Source: Trichobilharzia szidati (Eukaryota; Platyhelminthes; Trematoda; Strigeidida; Schistosomatidae). Taken from it: a stretch of DNA of 64,000 nt. Under the pieces are notes generated by a model. It did no database searches and was not told the origin of the DNA. It saw nothing but the letters and a program-made list of their open reading frames with translations. A program made the position numbers and the translations under genes. Location: contig OX235277.1 of assembly GCA_944472155.2 (NCBI GenBank), positions 41,370,758 to 41,434,757 of the forward strand, given 5' to 3'. Below, piece after piece: positions 21,625-33,340 of this stretch (position 1 is its first letter; the number at the start of each line of letters is the position of its first letter).

Positions 21625-22350
21625 TTTGGGCTTCTAATGGATCTTAGGTCTTTAGCAGGAGACTGACGTTTCATCCTCTTCTATGTAGTCTTTTTCACCC
21701 ACCTCCACGACTGCACATGGGACTTCATTTCCTCGTCACATGACATCCTCTATGCCATCATCTAATGCCCAACTCATCTTTTCTCATTCTAGTTGTGCTC
21801 TAGAGCTCTGGAAGTCTATGTCAATCAAAGATCTCCTCAGTGTATCTCCAATCCAATCGATTTCCATTTCATTCTGCATATTTACTGAGTGTTAGGTTCA
21901 TGGAAGGTTCATTGTACTGCCAAAGATCCCTGTGTTTTAACCTTTCTGGTCATGTGATCTTCAGTTTCGAGGGGAGGGGCAGCTGTAATTGATTAACTAC
22001 AGTCTGTTGAAATGCATACGGTGAGGCATTAAATTTATCAACAATGTAGAAGTATTCATCAACTTGAAATTAGTGTTGAAGATCCCAGTCTTGTTCCTTA
22101 CGCTGACTGCAGAATATTTACCCAGTGGTTTCAAGGTAATGAAGGCATGTCCTGCATTTCTGACCCTCCCTTTGACATCCATGCTTCCTGTAGTTGAAAC
22201 AATGCTGCTTAGATAAATGAAAGAGCTGAATTCTTATGGGTGTTTTTCATTGATAGTGATTCTGGATCTTTGAGTTTGTGTGGCATTAGACATAAATCAT
22301 CCACGAAGTTCTTACCTTTAAGTGTCTTCTCGTCGGTCAGCTCCCGATCC
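21625..22350 (-). mobile_element. RTE-like LINE fragment (minus)
   Basis: Minus strand reads the RTE C-terminal block, including MDVKGRVRNAGHAFITLKPL and a following VRNKTGIFNTN (22182-21997), equivalent to V.N..IF..NV in the better copies. Stops interrupt the rest. Confidence 0.7.
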
Positions 22351-22354
22351 CTAC

Positions 22355-22605
22355 AGTCTGCTAGCGGTCGCGCTATGTCATGAACTGTCAGAAGTTAGAA
22401 TTCATGGCCACTGGTCTATAAGCTCGCTAGCGTTGAAGCTAGAAGGTCCTGGGTTCGAGCTTTTGTGGTAGCATGCATACTGCCGAGAAGTCCCGAACCA
22501 GGTCGACGAAACGACTGGCTGTCCAGTACTCCCATTTGGTTTTGCAATGGTTCTCTTACCAATATCAGCTCATGATGAAATCTTCCAACCATTGGAATAC
22601 ATTAG
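22355..22605 (+). mobile_element. tHH-1 retroposon
   Basis: tRNA-like block (GGTCCTGGGTTCGAGC near 22445), hammerhead relic 22484-22535 (GACGAAACGACTGGCTGTCC, stem I TACTG/CAGTA), and tail GCTCATGATGAAATCTTCC. The core is shifted to GCCGAGAAG. Confidence 0.8.
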
Positions 22606-22859
22606 AACAATTGTATCCAAATTCTAGTTCATCTATGACCTCTTTGGGGGAATCTGAATAGCTCCTTAGCATACCGAATATCATCAGCTCCATCCTGTAA
22701 CACAAAACAAGCTACCAGTGAATTGCAAATACCAAGATATCGGTAGAATTCTTTGTGTTACACTTAAAATGCTCATTACTTCATGATTCCCAATGCCTGT
22801 CCAACTGATGTTGATTCGTAATAAAACTTAAACTGATGTCAGCCGAACCAACATCTGAC

Positions 22860-23155
22860 AGTTAATCTGTTGTTCACTAACTACCTATTAAAGACTCATG
22901 ACCGGTCAGGAAGAGGGACATCTGCCAATTAACTACACTAGAGGGAGTTGGTAATGTGTCACAAATCGACTAAAGTTTAAAATTCACGGATCACTGAATT
23001 TCATCCCAGTGGCTGAGTGGTCAGTGGGTTTGCCTCAACGCCTTACTGTCTTGTGTTCAACTCCCGGTGGAATCATGACTGTATGCCTCGTAGAAATGCC
23101 TCAAACTAGAACAAAACACCTGTCCAGTACTTTATAGTTTTTAGTGGTTCACTTC
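22860..23155 (+). mobile_element. tHH-1 retroposon, old
   Basis: Starts GTTCACTAACTACC, tRNA-like block with TGGCTGAGTGGTCAG near 23010, ribozyme relic AAAACACCTGTCCAGTACT near 23125. Diverged throughout. The 255 bp before it hold only a tHH-1 tail scrap near 22800. Confidence 0.55.
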
Positions 23156-23261
23156 AATGTAATTTATCGATAACATTCCTTGAAGTAGGAATTATCTCAG
23201 GAAGATGGATTTCCATTTATTTATTTATTCTTCCATTGGTTTAGTTATAATTACAAATATA

Positions 23262-24610
23262 AGGGGGCTAAATTTTTTCGTTGCACCTTCCTAGACTACA
23301 CATCCGCTTTCGACTCAGTACCTAGGGACATTTTGTTAAAGAAGCTTGCTGAAACTCAAACTGACTGCTGGGTTATCAAATGGCTGCATTCTTATTTCCA
23401 AGGAAGAAAGCAGTACACTGTATGTCAGGAAAGTCGTACACTTCATTGCTTACTGAGACTGGTGTCCCTCAAGGTGCTATCCTTTCTCCTTTTCTGTTTT
23501 ATTTCTTCTTCCATGACTTGCCTAACTCTGATGAGATGAATTTTGTAAAGAATGTGGATGATCTAACTGTTTCAATGTCTGTTAACTCCCAGCTAGACTG
23601 TACTAAGATGAAAAGCTTTCTATCAGGAGTTAGCAAATGGTCTTCGTCTAATGACCTTAAACTAAATCTCTCCAGATGTCAGACTGTTAATTTCAGTTTT
23701 CGATGTAAAAGAAAGTTAAATGAAGCTGTTGGTTCCTATAACCGTTGCAAAATTGATGATAGTCATGATATAGAAATCAAGTCTGAAGTTAAGTACCTTG
23801 GATTAATTCTTTTTACTGACTTATCCTGGTCTTCTCATGTCTTAGCGATTTCTAAAAGAATATTTCGTCTGACTTTTAACATTAAAATGTCAAGGCACTC
23901 AGGTATAACCCAACCACTCATCTTACAGTTTGTCAACTTGTGCATCTTACCTATTCTTCTTTACTGTTCACCCTTGCTTATTCTCTCCTGGATTGGTTAA
24001 AAAAGACTATGTCATACTTTGTAGAACTCTGAAGACTGTCAGTAGTAGAGCGAGTGCTATCCCATTGGGCCACATCGTTGACATTGTCATTGATAGGCAC
24101 TTGATGTCATGCAACAAATTTTCTAAAGGAATTTCGTCAGACTGTCAGCATCCACTTTAGTTACCCGCAGCTCCAACCTCCTCAGGTAAAACAAGAAGTC
24201 TTTTCAGAAGACTTTATGCACGTACGTCTAAGTATAAAAATTCCACTATACCATATTTGACAGCACGTACTTTATGTGATGAAAATAGTGTTAGGCATGA
24301 ACTAACTAACCTTCTTTGCACCACTAAATAAACCATTTCCTCCACCCTTACAATATCAACCTTTATTGTTATTGTACTTCTTATATTTATAGTCCTCTCA
24401 ATTATTTTGTTTTTATTTGTTTATTTTTTCATAAGTGTGAAGATCATTTAAGCTGTGTTATAACTGTTAATTTTGTATTTCCCCTCACCATACTGTATCA
24501 ACGGAACATTAGATTCAATAATCTATAACATGCTAAAATTTCCAAACTCAATCGACAATACTGTTTGAAAAAAACCCACTGTTGTTATCATTATTATTAT
24601 TATTATTACT
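23262..24610 (+). mobile_element. CR1-like LINE, RT domain to 3' end, decayed catalytic box
   Basis: Begins inside the RT with FLDYTSAFDSVPRDILL (motif A region), SYFQGRKQYTV, TGVPQGAILSPFLFYFFFHD (motif B), then KNVDDLTVS, where the catalytic [FY]ADD has become NVDD (about 23549). KYLGLILFTDLSWSSH and RLTFNIKMSRHSG follow. A frameshift near 23975-24000 joins to LVKKDYVILCRTLK; a stop at about 24160 follows. The 3' UTR has the family ending near 24520-24600. The fullest CR1 RT of this lineage in the window, but inactive as read. Confidence 0.88.
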
Positions 24611-24639
24611 ACATTTAATATTTTGAATTCTTGCTTCGA

Positions 24640-24825
24640 ATACTTTGACTTTGTATCGTAATTGTAGACAAATTCTTCTGGTTAATTTTGTTTTAATTCT
24701 CAATTCGGTTTATATTTTGATTAAATCAGATACAATATTATGACAAATGCTGAGAATTCCATTCTGTATTATAAGTAGTGCTGTTTTTGGAATAAAGTAG
24801 ATTATTATTATATTATAATATTGAT
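24640..24825 (+). mobile_element. CR1-like LINE 3'-end fragment
   Basis: A second CR1 3' UTR directly after the previous one: GACAAATGCTGAGAATTCC, TTTTTGGAATAAAGTAG and an ATT-rich end. No coding part, so it is an extremely short 5'-truncated insertion. Confidence 0.7.
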
Positions 24826-25689
24826 TAATACACTTTTTATCATTCTGTTTTGTTTCCATGATACCCTAGTGGAAAGGTGAACAGTGACAGCCAGTAGAAT
24901 GTGCACAACACAACTTTGATCAAAATGTTTTTAAAAAGCAGATGGAGTGCTAAGGGGAACAACAATAAAACACCGGAAAATTCAATCCCATTTATGCTTG
25001 CAAGCTGTATTATTAAGCGGATTTACAGATATCATCGGCAGTGTACATCATAAATTCTACTCGCCGCTCGTACACCCTTCACGTTGTTTAACGTATCACT
25101 GATCAAAGTAATAGAACAAAAAAAGATACCCAATGATGATCAGACACAGATGTTCAGTCAACTGTTGTTGTTTCTGATTTCGTTTCGTTTGGTGTGCTTT
25201 TTTCGCAGTTATTGTTGCTGGTTTCTACACCGGCGTGTTGTTGTTCTCGGTGTTGGTGTTGCTGGTACTGCCTGTTCACTGGTCTTCTGATTGCTTTTTA
25301 GTGTTTTCTCTCTTTTTGTAGTCTTTCGCAATCGGTTTACAACTCTTCATAACTTGTTTATTTATTTATTTATTCATATTCTCTTTGTTCTGTTGATAGT
25401 CAAAATTCCCTCTAAGAAATGTTCAATCTTTCAATTGGATTAATAGTAATAATAATAATTAATTTTGATATTTGTTTTAATGTCTAAAACAAGGATTTAC
25501 AACACAGGTGCATTTTCATCTTTAAAACAAAAACAGTGTTTGAAAAGTTTCTATTTTTTCTCAGGAAATTTAAATGATCGATCAGTAAGGTGTAGTTGAC
25601 TGAAGAATCATTCAAAGACATTCAGGATAAATCCGATGTTATTGATTGGCATTCACTCATGCAAGATTACAAATCAGTGACAACACAAG
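24826..25689. other. Unassigned
   Basis: Pyrimidine-rich around 25150-25330. Frame 25084-25290 is hydrophobic but matches no family I know. TTTA and AAT runs near 25355 and 25445. Confidence 0.45.
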
Positions 25690-26535
25690 GTCTCAAGAAG
25701 AATGACTCCTTGGTAAGGCTGTGGACATAAATCCAATGACTTGTGAGTTTACTTGGAGTCAGGTTCATAGTATTTAAGAATACTCGAAAAGATGAACGCT
25801 TTACTGCAAGGTCGCTCCAAGTTTTAAAGGTTGGGTAGTAGTAAAGATTCAAATGAAGCCATGAAACTCCAGTTTGTTAAGACTTTGAAATCTTTAAAAC
25901 ATAAAAATCTAATTGATAGTTCCATGTTCAATGCCATTAAACCCTTTGGAACTGACACACACACCTAGGGTATATGATCTACCGAAGTTCGGAAAGCATG
26001 AAGTTACTCTTTGCTCCATTCTAGATATGTCAAATTCACCATTTCATTTAGCTGCTAAATGGCTAGTAAATTTGCTGGAGTCACTTATTCGTGAGTCCAT
26101 TAAATATAGTGTAGAAGATGCCTGTACCTTTGTTGACAACACTAAAGATATGACAAAACTATGTTATCGTTAGATGTAACGTCATTACTTACCAATGTTT
26201 CCCGGGTTGGAACAATGGATTATATATGCGATCGAGTTGCAGAAAGAAAAGCAGATATTGGGATTATATATATAGTACTGAAGGAATTAAGGCTAAAATT
26301 TACTGTGAATGTCGCTATGTGTCCCCCTCTAGGTGCCCTATTAGCTGACATCTTCCTAGATAAATCAGAAAATGGTCCTCTAACAGAGATGTCTAACATA
26401 CTTCAATATTACTGCCATTATGCTGCCGATATGTCCATAGTTTATGACAGTAATTTGGATAAACAACATCTGAAGTAAGTCTTTAATAATTTGCAGAAGA
26501 ACATTAAGGTAGCATTTCCTCCATTTATTATTTTA
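25690..26535 (+). mobile_element. Penelope-like element, N-terminal half of RT, decayed
   Basis: Clear PLE RT motifs from about 25870: SLKHKNLIDSSMFNAIKP, TPRVYDLPKFGKHEVTLCSI, LDMSNSPFHLAAKWL, then after a frameshift near 26160 MLSLDVTSLLTNVSRVGTM and CPPLGALLADIFLDKS. The catalytic YVDD is replaced by YAAD (YCHYAADMSIV). The region before 25870 is probably the upstream part but is not readable. Confidence 0.82.
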
Positions 26536-26749
26536 TCACAGTTCACAATTTAACCTCTTTATTTGATCACTACAGTTGATATCTGTGAGCACCTGCGTGA
26601 ACTTATGTTCAGTGTTCCCCATATGTTTGTATTGGTTTGTATTTATTTTGTGGTAATCACTTTTCTCTCACGCCACTGAATATGACTGACTCCCCCACCC
26701 CTTAACAATGAACCTTATATTCTTTTGACAATAAATACATTTCAAGTTA
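26536..26749. other. Unassigned spacer
   Basis: Short interval between the PLE RT piece and a tHH-1b copy; nothing recognised. Confidence 0.35.
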
Positions 26750-27150
26750 AACCACGGATTGATATCAGTTAGAGAACAGCTGGAAACCAGGCAGGAGTAC
26801 TGGACGGCTGTTTCATCCTAGTTTGAGAATCTTCGGAAGTACGCACCCACCCCAACTGGGTTCGAACCCAGGACCTTCCGGTTACAAGGCAAGCTAGCTC
26901 GTATACCACTGAGCCACTGGGACCCACCTCCTCAATGGCCGTCCCATGAATTCTAACTTCTATCAATTCATGATGCACTTAGCTTGACCACCAACCAATG
27001 TCATCAGCGGGAACTTCATTCTCATTCCCGACTGGATGGTCTCCAGCAGTCATGGCTTCTCACTAGTACTCCAGGCAACTGATATCAATCCGTGGTCTAA
27101 TATGAAGCAGATGGAATCCTTACAAATTAATTCTTGAAAATTAATACATC
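26750..27150 (-). mobile_element. tHH-1b retroposon (minus), near full length
   Basis: Reversed: tail, hammerhead 26797-26842, tRNA-like block (B box near 26868, A box near 26917) and 5' part to ACTAGTGAGAAGCC near 27065. A second, forward stretch of tail (GATATCAATCCGTGGTC, TTACAAATTAATTCTTGAAA) closes the locus at 27080-27150, giving a foldback outline. Confidence 0.82.
26797..26842 (-). ncRNA. Hammerhead remnant (tHH-1b)
   Basis: Minus strand: stem I GTAC at both ends, core CCGAAGA (one change from CTGAAGA, U4 to C), GAAA, stem III region ACAGCCGT, triplet GTC, then CAGTAC. Stem II is weakened, with U opposite U at its base. The fixed spacing to the stem I strands shows it is a true derivative of the module. 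Confidence 0.65.
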
Positions 27151-27404
27151 AATATGCCACCTAAATGTCTATTCACACTTTGTTTTATATTCTCAGTGAG
27201 CGTATTTATAACATACATCCAATCGACTATATTAACTAACCAACTGTTATTCCATCTTATAATGATAAGTTGATAAAAGGTCAAATATTCAGGTCCACAT
27301 TATCAATGAAGACAAATAAGTCACCTAAATGACATGAAATGGCACTGTTAAAATCAAATGAATGAACTCAGCTGAGAACAAAGAAAAAAAAATATTCTCA
27401 CCAT

Positions 27405-27830
27405 AGTGGGGAAAGATAGACGTCCACTTCATTCTGAAAGCGCAAGTTGTGTTATAACTGCCACAGCTTCCCTGATATGTAGTAAGCTGTGAATAACTTG
27501 TACTTCAACTATCTTAAATGATTTTACAACATCGATATCATGGCAATTATCCATCAGGTGATTAGCAGTTTGCCTACTGAAGACACTTGTACCTTTCAGT
27601 CACAAGTCTCTTAGAATATGTTCTGTCAGATATGAGGTCACTAATCCTTCTTTCTTGTCGTCCGATGCATGTACTTAGTGAAATACATGTAAACTGGTAT
27701 ATGCCATTAGAGGTAACATGAAAAAGAGATTTGTTAACTTTAGATTGTCTCAGTGAGTGATTCCATGATGTATATTTCACTCGTTCTTGTCTGAACTCAT
27801 CTGTGTTATGACCGGTTAGACACAAATCAG
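27405..27830 (-). mobile_element. Penelope-like element, GIY-YIG end
   Basis: Minus-strand frame 27825-27574 contains GIYQFTCISLSTCIGRQERR, a GIY-YIG core (YIG changed to CIG). Downstream frames are broken but keep FQNEVDVYLSPLW near 27410-27440, the PLE C-terminal ending of the type C.QNEV...L..PW. Confidence 0.75.
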
Positions 27831-27839
27831 ATAGCTAAA

Positions 27840-28960
27840 CCAGATCATATTTCTATATTAGATAAGGTCAATGATACAGTATTAACAACTGAAAATATCC
27901 CTCCTCAGTTTTTCACACATATATAAACTCAATAGTAGACGGAGTCCACTTCACTTCTGAGTTAGAAAACGGACAGAGTGAAGTGATCAAGCTAGACTGT
28001 AGAATAAAAAGGAAACAAGATGGTGGGTTGGATAAGTACTAGCATTTAGAGAAAACCCACACACTCTTATAAATACTTAGACTTTAATTCATCCCATCCA
28101 GAATCGTTGGCCAAGATAGGTTTAGTTAAATGTCTCTATAATGGCGCCAAAAGCCTGACTAGTAAGCCAGAAGATTTAAATAACAAAATCAAACAAATAA
28201 AGGGAATATTAATATTGAATCACCGACTACCTATCCGAATTTATTCAGGAATGTATGAAGAACCATAGAAAAACTAAGATCAACAATAAAAATGACGAAA
28301 ATAATATAGAAGTCAAAGCCTGTGTAGTAATGCCGTATAAAAGAGGGACGTCAGATGACTCACGTAGAGTACTCAATGACGCTGGAGTTAGGGTGCCATT
28401 TTAACTAACCAACCAACTCTCTCACAGATAAACTCTGTCAGCTAAAAGACCCAATAGATCCAATTAGGAAATATAATATAATTTACCAGATATCATGCAA
28501 TTAATGACTGCGAGGTCAATTACACAGAACAGTCAAACTAGTGGATCAAGGTTAACTAGATTATTGGGACATACAAATTTAGCTAGACCTAGAGCAATTC
28601 ACCCTGCACTGCATTGCATTGACTTGCATGTATTTACAAAATAGGGTGGGAGTATCAAAACGTAATATAGTTAGGTGGAGATAGAGAGAGGGGTGAAACT
28701 TTGTTTATCGATTCAACATCTCACATGTGCAACCGGAATGACGCAACGTAACGAATATACCGGAGATATGGAAAGTGGCAACAAACAACAAGGGGAAGTT
28801 GGAGAGACAGAAAGAGAGAAAATATATATAAGACAAAGTGTGAAACCGTATGACTAAAATTGATATGATTATGAGCAGTAATAATTTATGCTCGAAACCT
28901 TGTCATCCAGTTGTTAATACCGAATCATCACTGTGTGATAATTAAAATAAACTCATCTAA
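27840..28960 (+). mobile_element. Penelope-like element (lineage 2), RT end to 3' UTR
   Basis: Plus strand: KLDCRIKRKQDGG near 28000, a block equivalent to YRKPTHSNRYLDFNSSHP with stops, VVMPYKRGTSDDSRRVLND near 28330, then the GIY-YIG zone heavily broken (GHTNLARPRAIHP near 28570). The 3' end (28860-28950) matches the minus-strand element at 2.0-3.3 kb. Confidence 0.75.
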
Positions 28961-29009
28961 TATAGAATTACATTCTACCACAGTGCCCAAGTTCTACACT
29001 TACATATAT

Positions 29010-29180
29010 TTTCAAGTATTGCTTTTGTGGGGATCTTTTTGTTTGAATGGTTGAAGAATTTCATTATGAGCTGACATCAGTTAGAGAACCATTGGAAAAC
29101 CAGCCACAGAGAGTACTGGACAGCCAGCTGTTTCGTCAGCCTAGTTTGGGACTCTTCATCAGTACACACTCGCCGGGGTT
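29010..29180 (-). mobile_element. tHH-1 retroposon, 5'-truncated (minus)
   Basis: Tail (ATTTCATTATGAGCTGACATC), long stem III variant (ACAGCTGGCTGTCC) with GACGAAAC, then stem I GTACT...AGTAC. Ends abruptly at the B-box region, CCGGGGTT, at about 29178. Confidence 0.8.
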
Positions 29181-29907
29181 GTGATTATTTTTGGTTACAT
29201 CTCGCACAGTATAACTTTCAAATAACACTTCTATAGACTAAATCAGTTGAGTGAATTAATCTGTGTTTAATTACCACTAAATTAAGCCGGTGGGATTCAT
29301 CTTATCACTACAGTTATAAACATTACAAAGAAGGCAGAGATAACCTTCTGTTGTCACCCAGTCTAAAAAAGATATAAACATCAGTTAACATTATCAACTA
29401 TCTCCACACCGAACACTATTCTACCCAACTCCCTCCCCAACCACAGATATAATATGTAGTCTAATTTCCTTTTTCGCCTAACTTTCTATTCACGTACCAG
29501 CTGTTAGCCATATTTTGTGTAAATGGTGAAGGGAAAATTTTCCTTTGTTACTTACTAATTGCCTTTTTCCCCGCCTTCCTTTTTCTGGTTAAAATGTGTT
29601 TCTAAAAAGCTTCTTTTTCGTTTGGCTTAGTTAGTGTACTTTTATAGCTTCGTTTTGCGTGCGATAAACTTTAAAATCCGTCGGAATTTAAAGTGGGAAG
29701 TCATCCTTTCCATCCCTCATAATTTTTTGGCTTTTCATTCCTTAAGTTTATAATGACATTAAGTACCAAAAAAAAATAATAAAGTAGAAATGGAAATGTA
29801 CTGTTAGCTAAAGATTCAATAACCTACTACTAGCTGTCATTATCGGAACAAATTTAGAAGTCTATTTCTGAATCCACATTATTAGTAATATCTAGTAAGG
29901 TATTAAA
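29181..29907. other. Unassigned, strand-biased base composition
   Basis: Pyrimidine-rich on the plus strand between 29440 and 29720. No open frame or repeat recognised. Confidence 0.45.
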
Positions 29908-30285
29908 TTATTCGATTGGTTGAAGGATTTCATCATGAGCTGACTGACATCAGTTAGAGAACCATTGAAAAACCAACTGGAAGTACTGGACAGTTGTTTT
30001 GTCTTAGTTTGGAACTCTTTATCAGTACGCGCCCACCACCAGGTCAGTCCATGAATTCTCACTTCTGCCATTGGATTGGGTCCCAGTGGCTTAATGGTCT
30101 ACGAGATCAGCTAGCCTTGGCGGTGGGTGCGTACTGTGAAGAGTCCTAAACTAGGACGAAACAGCTATCCAGTGCTCCAGTGCTGGTTTTCCAATGGTTC
30201 CCTATATAATGTCTGGTCCTGATCAAACCCTCCAACCAATCAAACTAAATTCCCTACAAAACTAATACTTGAAAACTAAATTATT
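29908..30285. mobile_element. tHH-1 foldback copy
   Basis: Minus-oriented tail and ribozyme (29908-30050) face a plus-oriented unit (30050-30285) with A box TGGCTTAATGGTCTACG, hammerhead 30128-30180 and tail CCAACCAATCAAACTAAATTCC. In the plus ribozyme stem II GTCC/GGAC and GAAA are intact, but the core has lost a base (CTGTGAAGA) and the triplet is ATC. Confidence 0.8.
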
Positions 30286-30582
30286 TGTCAATCACAATAT
30301 GTGATCCGATCACTAATTCATCTATAGATCAGATCATGTTAAGAATCCAAAGCAAGTGATGCCTGTTGCATGCACTCAAATTTACTTTTAGTACAGTTGG
30401 AACAAAAATAGATCAAGTTAGTATGTGATTTTGACTGAAATGTGTAATAGACAAACGTTATTCAAATGCTAAAAATGCACTATATAGGCCGATTCAATAT
30501 TCATTCATTTCGAACGCAGAATATTGATCGGTTAGTGGACTAGCTAAAAGTACCATTGACTCTCTTCTAACCTGCAAACATA

Positions 30583-31790
30583 ATAATAATAATAATTTGC
30601 TTTATTCCAAAACAGTACTTGTGATACAGAATGAAATTCTCAGCATTATTACTACAGTATTGCATCCAGTTAGTACATTATCAATAAATAGAATTCTACA
30701 TAGACTAAGGAAATCTCACTTCATTATGAACACAACATATTGACATGTCGGTAGCAAAGCCAAAGCTAAACAGTGTTTGAAGGTGTTAGGAAAGTAGGTG
30801 CTATCATATTTACTAGCATAAGCGAGATAAAGAAACAAAGCAGCACATAACGCAAAGGAGAGAAAAAAGAGAGAGAGAAAATGAAAAGAAAGAAAGAAAA
30901 TGTTGTACCTATAAATGATATGAGTTGGAAAGATGAGGTCCAGTTGTTCTACTGACTATTTAATGAATTAAAGGTGTCACGCCTAATGCTTTCTTTATTG
31001 CACAGAACACGAGCTAAGGAGGGTAAGGTTGAGTATTGTATTTGCTGGTGCGAGAATATAGTTTTCTATATAGGCTTCTGGTTTTGCCTGATGAGATGCA
31101 AGGGGAGAGTTGTGAGTGAAGAGGGTGGTGTGAGTTAGATAAAATGGATTTGGCCCATTTTTCACATGACTCCATGTGCCTGTCAACCAGAATATTAACA
31201 AGCTGGTTAAGTGGCACTTTGCTTACCCTGCTGACAACCTTTAACATCCTGTGTAATAAGATATAGTCTTTCTTCAGTAGCCCGGGAAAAACTAAGGGGG
31301 AACATTAGAGAATTATAGGCAGAATGCGAGAGTTAACGAATTGTAGGAGTAAGGGTTGGGTTATACCAGAATTCCTTTACTTCTTGATGTAGAAGGTAAG
31401 ACGGAATATTTTCTTAGAAATCGCGAAGATATGAGACGATCAGGAAAAATTAGAAGATAGAATGATGCCTAGGTATTTGATTTCCGACTTGGTTTCTATT
31501 TCAGTCCCATCAATGTTGCACACCTCGTGAGAGCTAACCGGTTTGTTTAGTTCGGATTTATGCCAAAAGATGAAATTGACTGTTTGGCATTTGGAGGGGT
31601 TTAGGGTAAGACCGTTTTCCTTGGACCACTAGCTGATTTCTGACATAAAGCCATTTAGTTAAGAGCAGTCACTTAGAATACATACAGTTAGGATCAATGC
31701 AATTTGTGTTGTAAACTGCACAGTCAACAAGGAAAACTGTGTCATGATCTGATTTCTTCTCAATGACCTTCTTTTCAAGAGGCGGAAGTT
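30583..31790 (-). mobile_element. CR1-like LINE, RT C-terminus and 3' end (minus)
   Basis: Minus-strand frames at 31247-31014 read MLKVVSRVSKVPLNQLVNIL, then DRHMESCEKWAKSIL and SPCISSGKTRSLYRKLYSRT, as in the copy at 20.3 kb. Farther upstream (to 31790) are relics of the palm domain (VIEKKSDHDTVFLVDCAV near 31760). The 3' UTR ends in an AAT repeat at 30583. Broken by stops and shifts. Confidence 0.85.
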
Positions 31791-31889
31791 AAATTCCGGT
31801 GGTTAGTTCATGTTTAAATGCACAGTAAACCCGCATTAATTTGTGCTGTATCTTAAATATTGTTTATTTAATTATGAAATTGGTGTATA

Positions 31890-32005
31890 TTTCACAATGA
31901 AACTATATCAGTCAGAAAATCACTGAAAGATACTACGGGACACTGAGCAGCTGTTTTGATCCTGGTTTGAAACACTTCGGCTGGAGGTTGTGAGGTTCGA
32001 ATGAA
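31890..32005 (-). mobile_element. tHH-1 remnant (minus)
   Basis: Diverged ribozyme and B-box relic: AAAACAGCTGCTCAGTGTCC and GAACCTCACAACC on the minus strand. Confidence 0.45.
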
Positions 32006-32629
32006 AAGTTGTTACTGATCGGTCCACTATGTCAGGCTGAAGGAATTGCAGTGATTGGTGGCGGAAATATTTCGTAGATTGACAGAAGTACCAAAATCAT
32101 CTTCGGGATTATGTCTAGAGTTTAGGCCAATCGACATCACGCCTCCATTTTTGAAAACTGTAGAGAAACTTCCTTCCTGTATGTTCTTAAACCTTCTTTG
32201 AAATCTGTTAATAACCCAAAGTAGTTTGCTTACAAATGCAGTAGAAGCACATTGGATGCTGTTATTGTACTCCACCACAATATTGTTTCAAATCTTGATA
32301 AAGGTGCAAAGTTTTTCCGAGCCTCCTCTTTAAACAGACTACACTGCTGCTTTTGACTCTGTTCTTCGAACGCGTTTACTAAGAAAGCTGATTTCAGTAT
32401 GTTGGCTGGATTCAACATAGAACTTGGCACCGAAGCGCAGCAGTTCCAGTTGCCACGTTCCAAAGAGCACACAAAGGTAGACAAGAAAATGAGTGAAGAG
32501 AATCAATAGAGTTTTGACAAGTATAAGAGTGAAACAGAATGAGTAATGGTAGAAAGGAATATGAAAGATCACAGAGACTGAATACATCTGCGTAAGCCAT
32601 TGACAACGATTTTGAGCCATGTCACCTAG
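32006..32629. other. Unassigned, overlapping minus frames of 83-93 codons
   Basis: Three overlapping open frames on the minus strand (32027-32278, 32230-32484, 32339-32620) look like pieces of one shifted coding region, but none shows a domain I know. Given the neighbours a transposon relic is likelier than a gene. Confidence 0.35.
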
Positions 32630-33340
32630 TGTCTCCAGCCATTGATTCTTAGAGTCCCGAGCGCGGGCCCCAACCCGGAAGTCTGCATCTCCCTACCTGA
32701 CTCAGTTTAACTGTCAGGGATTTCATGGATTGATGAGGCCATGTTTTTGTTTGGCTACCACTTACTCTTTTCCAACCTGCACGTATATCAGCTAGTAATG
32801 CCCGTCCGTCGGGGGAGGCGGTGGTTAGGCATGCGCAGCACGTGACCTATCCACCTCAATCTATGTGACTTTATAGCCTCTTCGATTGATTTCCCCTCTT
32901 TGCCCAACACCCTACGCCTAACGTCAACATTACTTACCTTATTATGCGACCTAACGTGAGAAAGAGATCGTAGACATCTATGATCAAAAACAGTCAACCT
33001 TTTCGTGTCTTCAACTCGTATTGGCCATGTTTCAGAGCCATAGAGAAGGACGGAGCGAACTGCTGAGCAGTACACACGTCCCTTGGTTGATAGCCGGATG
33101 TCACGCCTATGCCAGAGACGGTGTAAGTTAGCGAAAGCAGCTCGAGCTTTATGGATCCGTGCTGAGATTTCGTCGCCAATCAATCCGTTGGTGCTGATAC
33201 AACTTCCCAAATAGGTGAAGAGGTCAACATGTTCTATCACTTCACTCCCTATCACTAAGCTAGGAGTTGACGTAGTCCAGTCCTGTAGCAGCATCTTACA
33301 TTTTACAGGGGCGAATCGCAGTATGTCCTGAGTCCTGGGT
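32630..33340 (-). mobile_element. RTE-like LINE, second lineage, C-terminal region
   Basis: A 168-codon minus frame (33294-32788) is intact: KCKMLLQDW upstream at 33310, then IEHVDLFTYLGSCIS, ARIHKARAAFANLHRLW, VYCSAVRSVLLYGSETWPI, LTVFDHRCLRSL and SHRLRWIGHVLRMPNHRLPR. This is the conserved block after the RT domain of RTE-type LINEs. It differs clearly from the other RTE copies here and is much less decayed. The RT, endonuclease and 3' tail are not present. Confidence 0.85.
32788..33294 (-). CDS. Fragment of RTE-type LINE polyprotein C-terminus
   Basis: 168 codons without a stop; motifs as in the element entry. The first ATG is internal to the family protein, so this is a fragment, not a start. 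The region normally follows the catalytic domain; its role is unclear. No sign of host use. Confidence 0.7.
   Translation of the reverse strand: MLLQDWTTSTPSLVIGSEVIEHVDLFTYLGSCISTNGLIGDEISARIHKARAAFANLHRLWHRRDIRLSTKGRVYCSAVRSVLLYGSETWPIRVEDTKRLTVFDHRCLRSLSHVRSHNKVSNVDVRRRVLGKEGKSIEEAIKSHRLRWIGHVLRMPNHRLPRRTGITS

Noticed and set aside
32027..32620. Host gene or LTR-retrotransposon gag from overlapping minus frames
   Set aside because: No zinc knuckle, protease, integrase or other motif, and the frames are shifted relative to each other.
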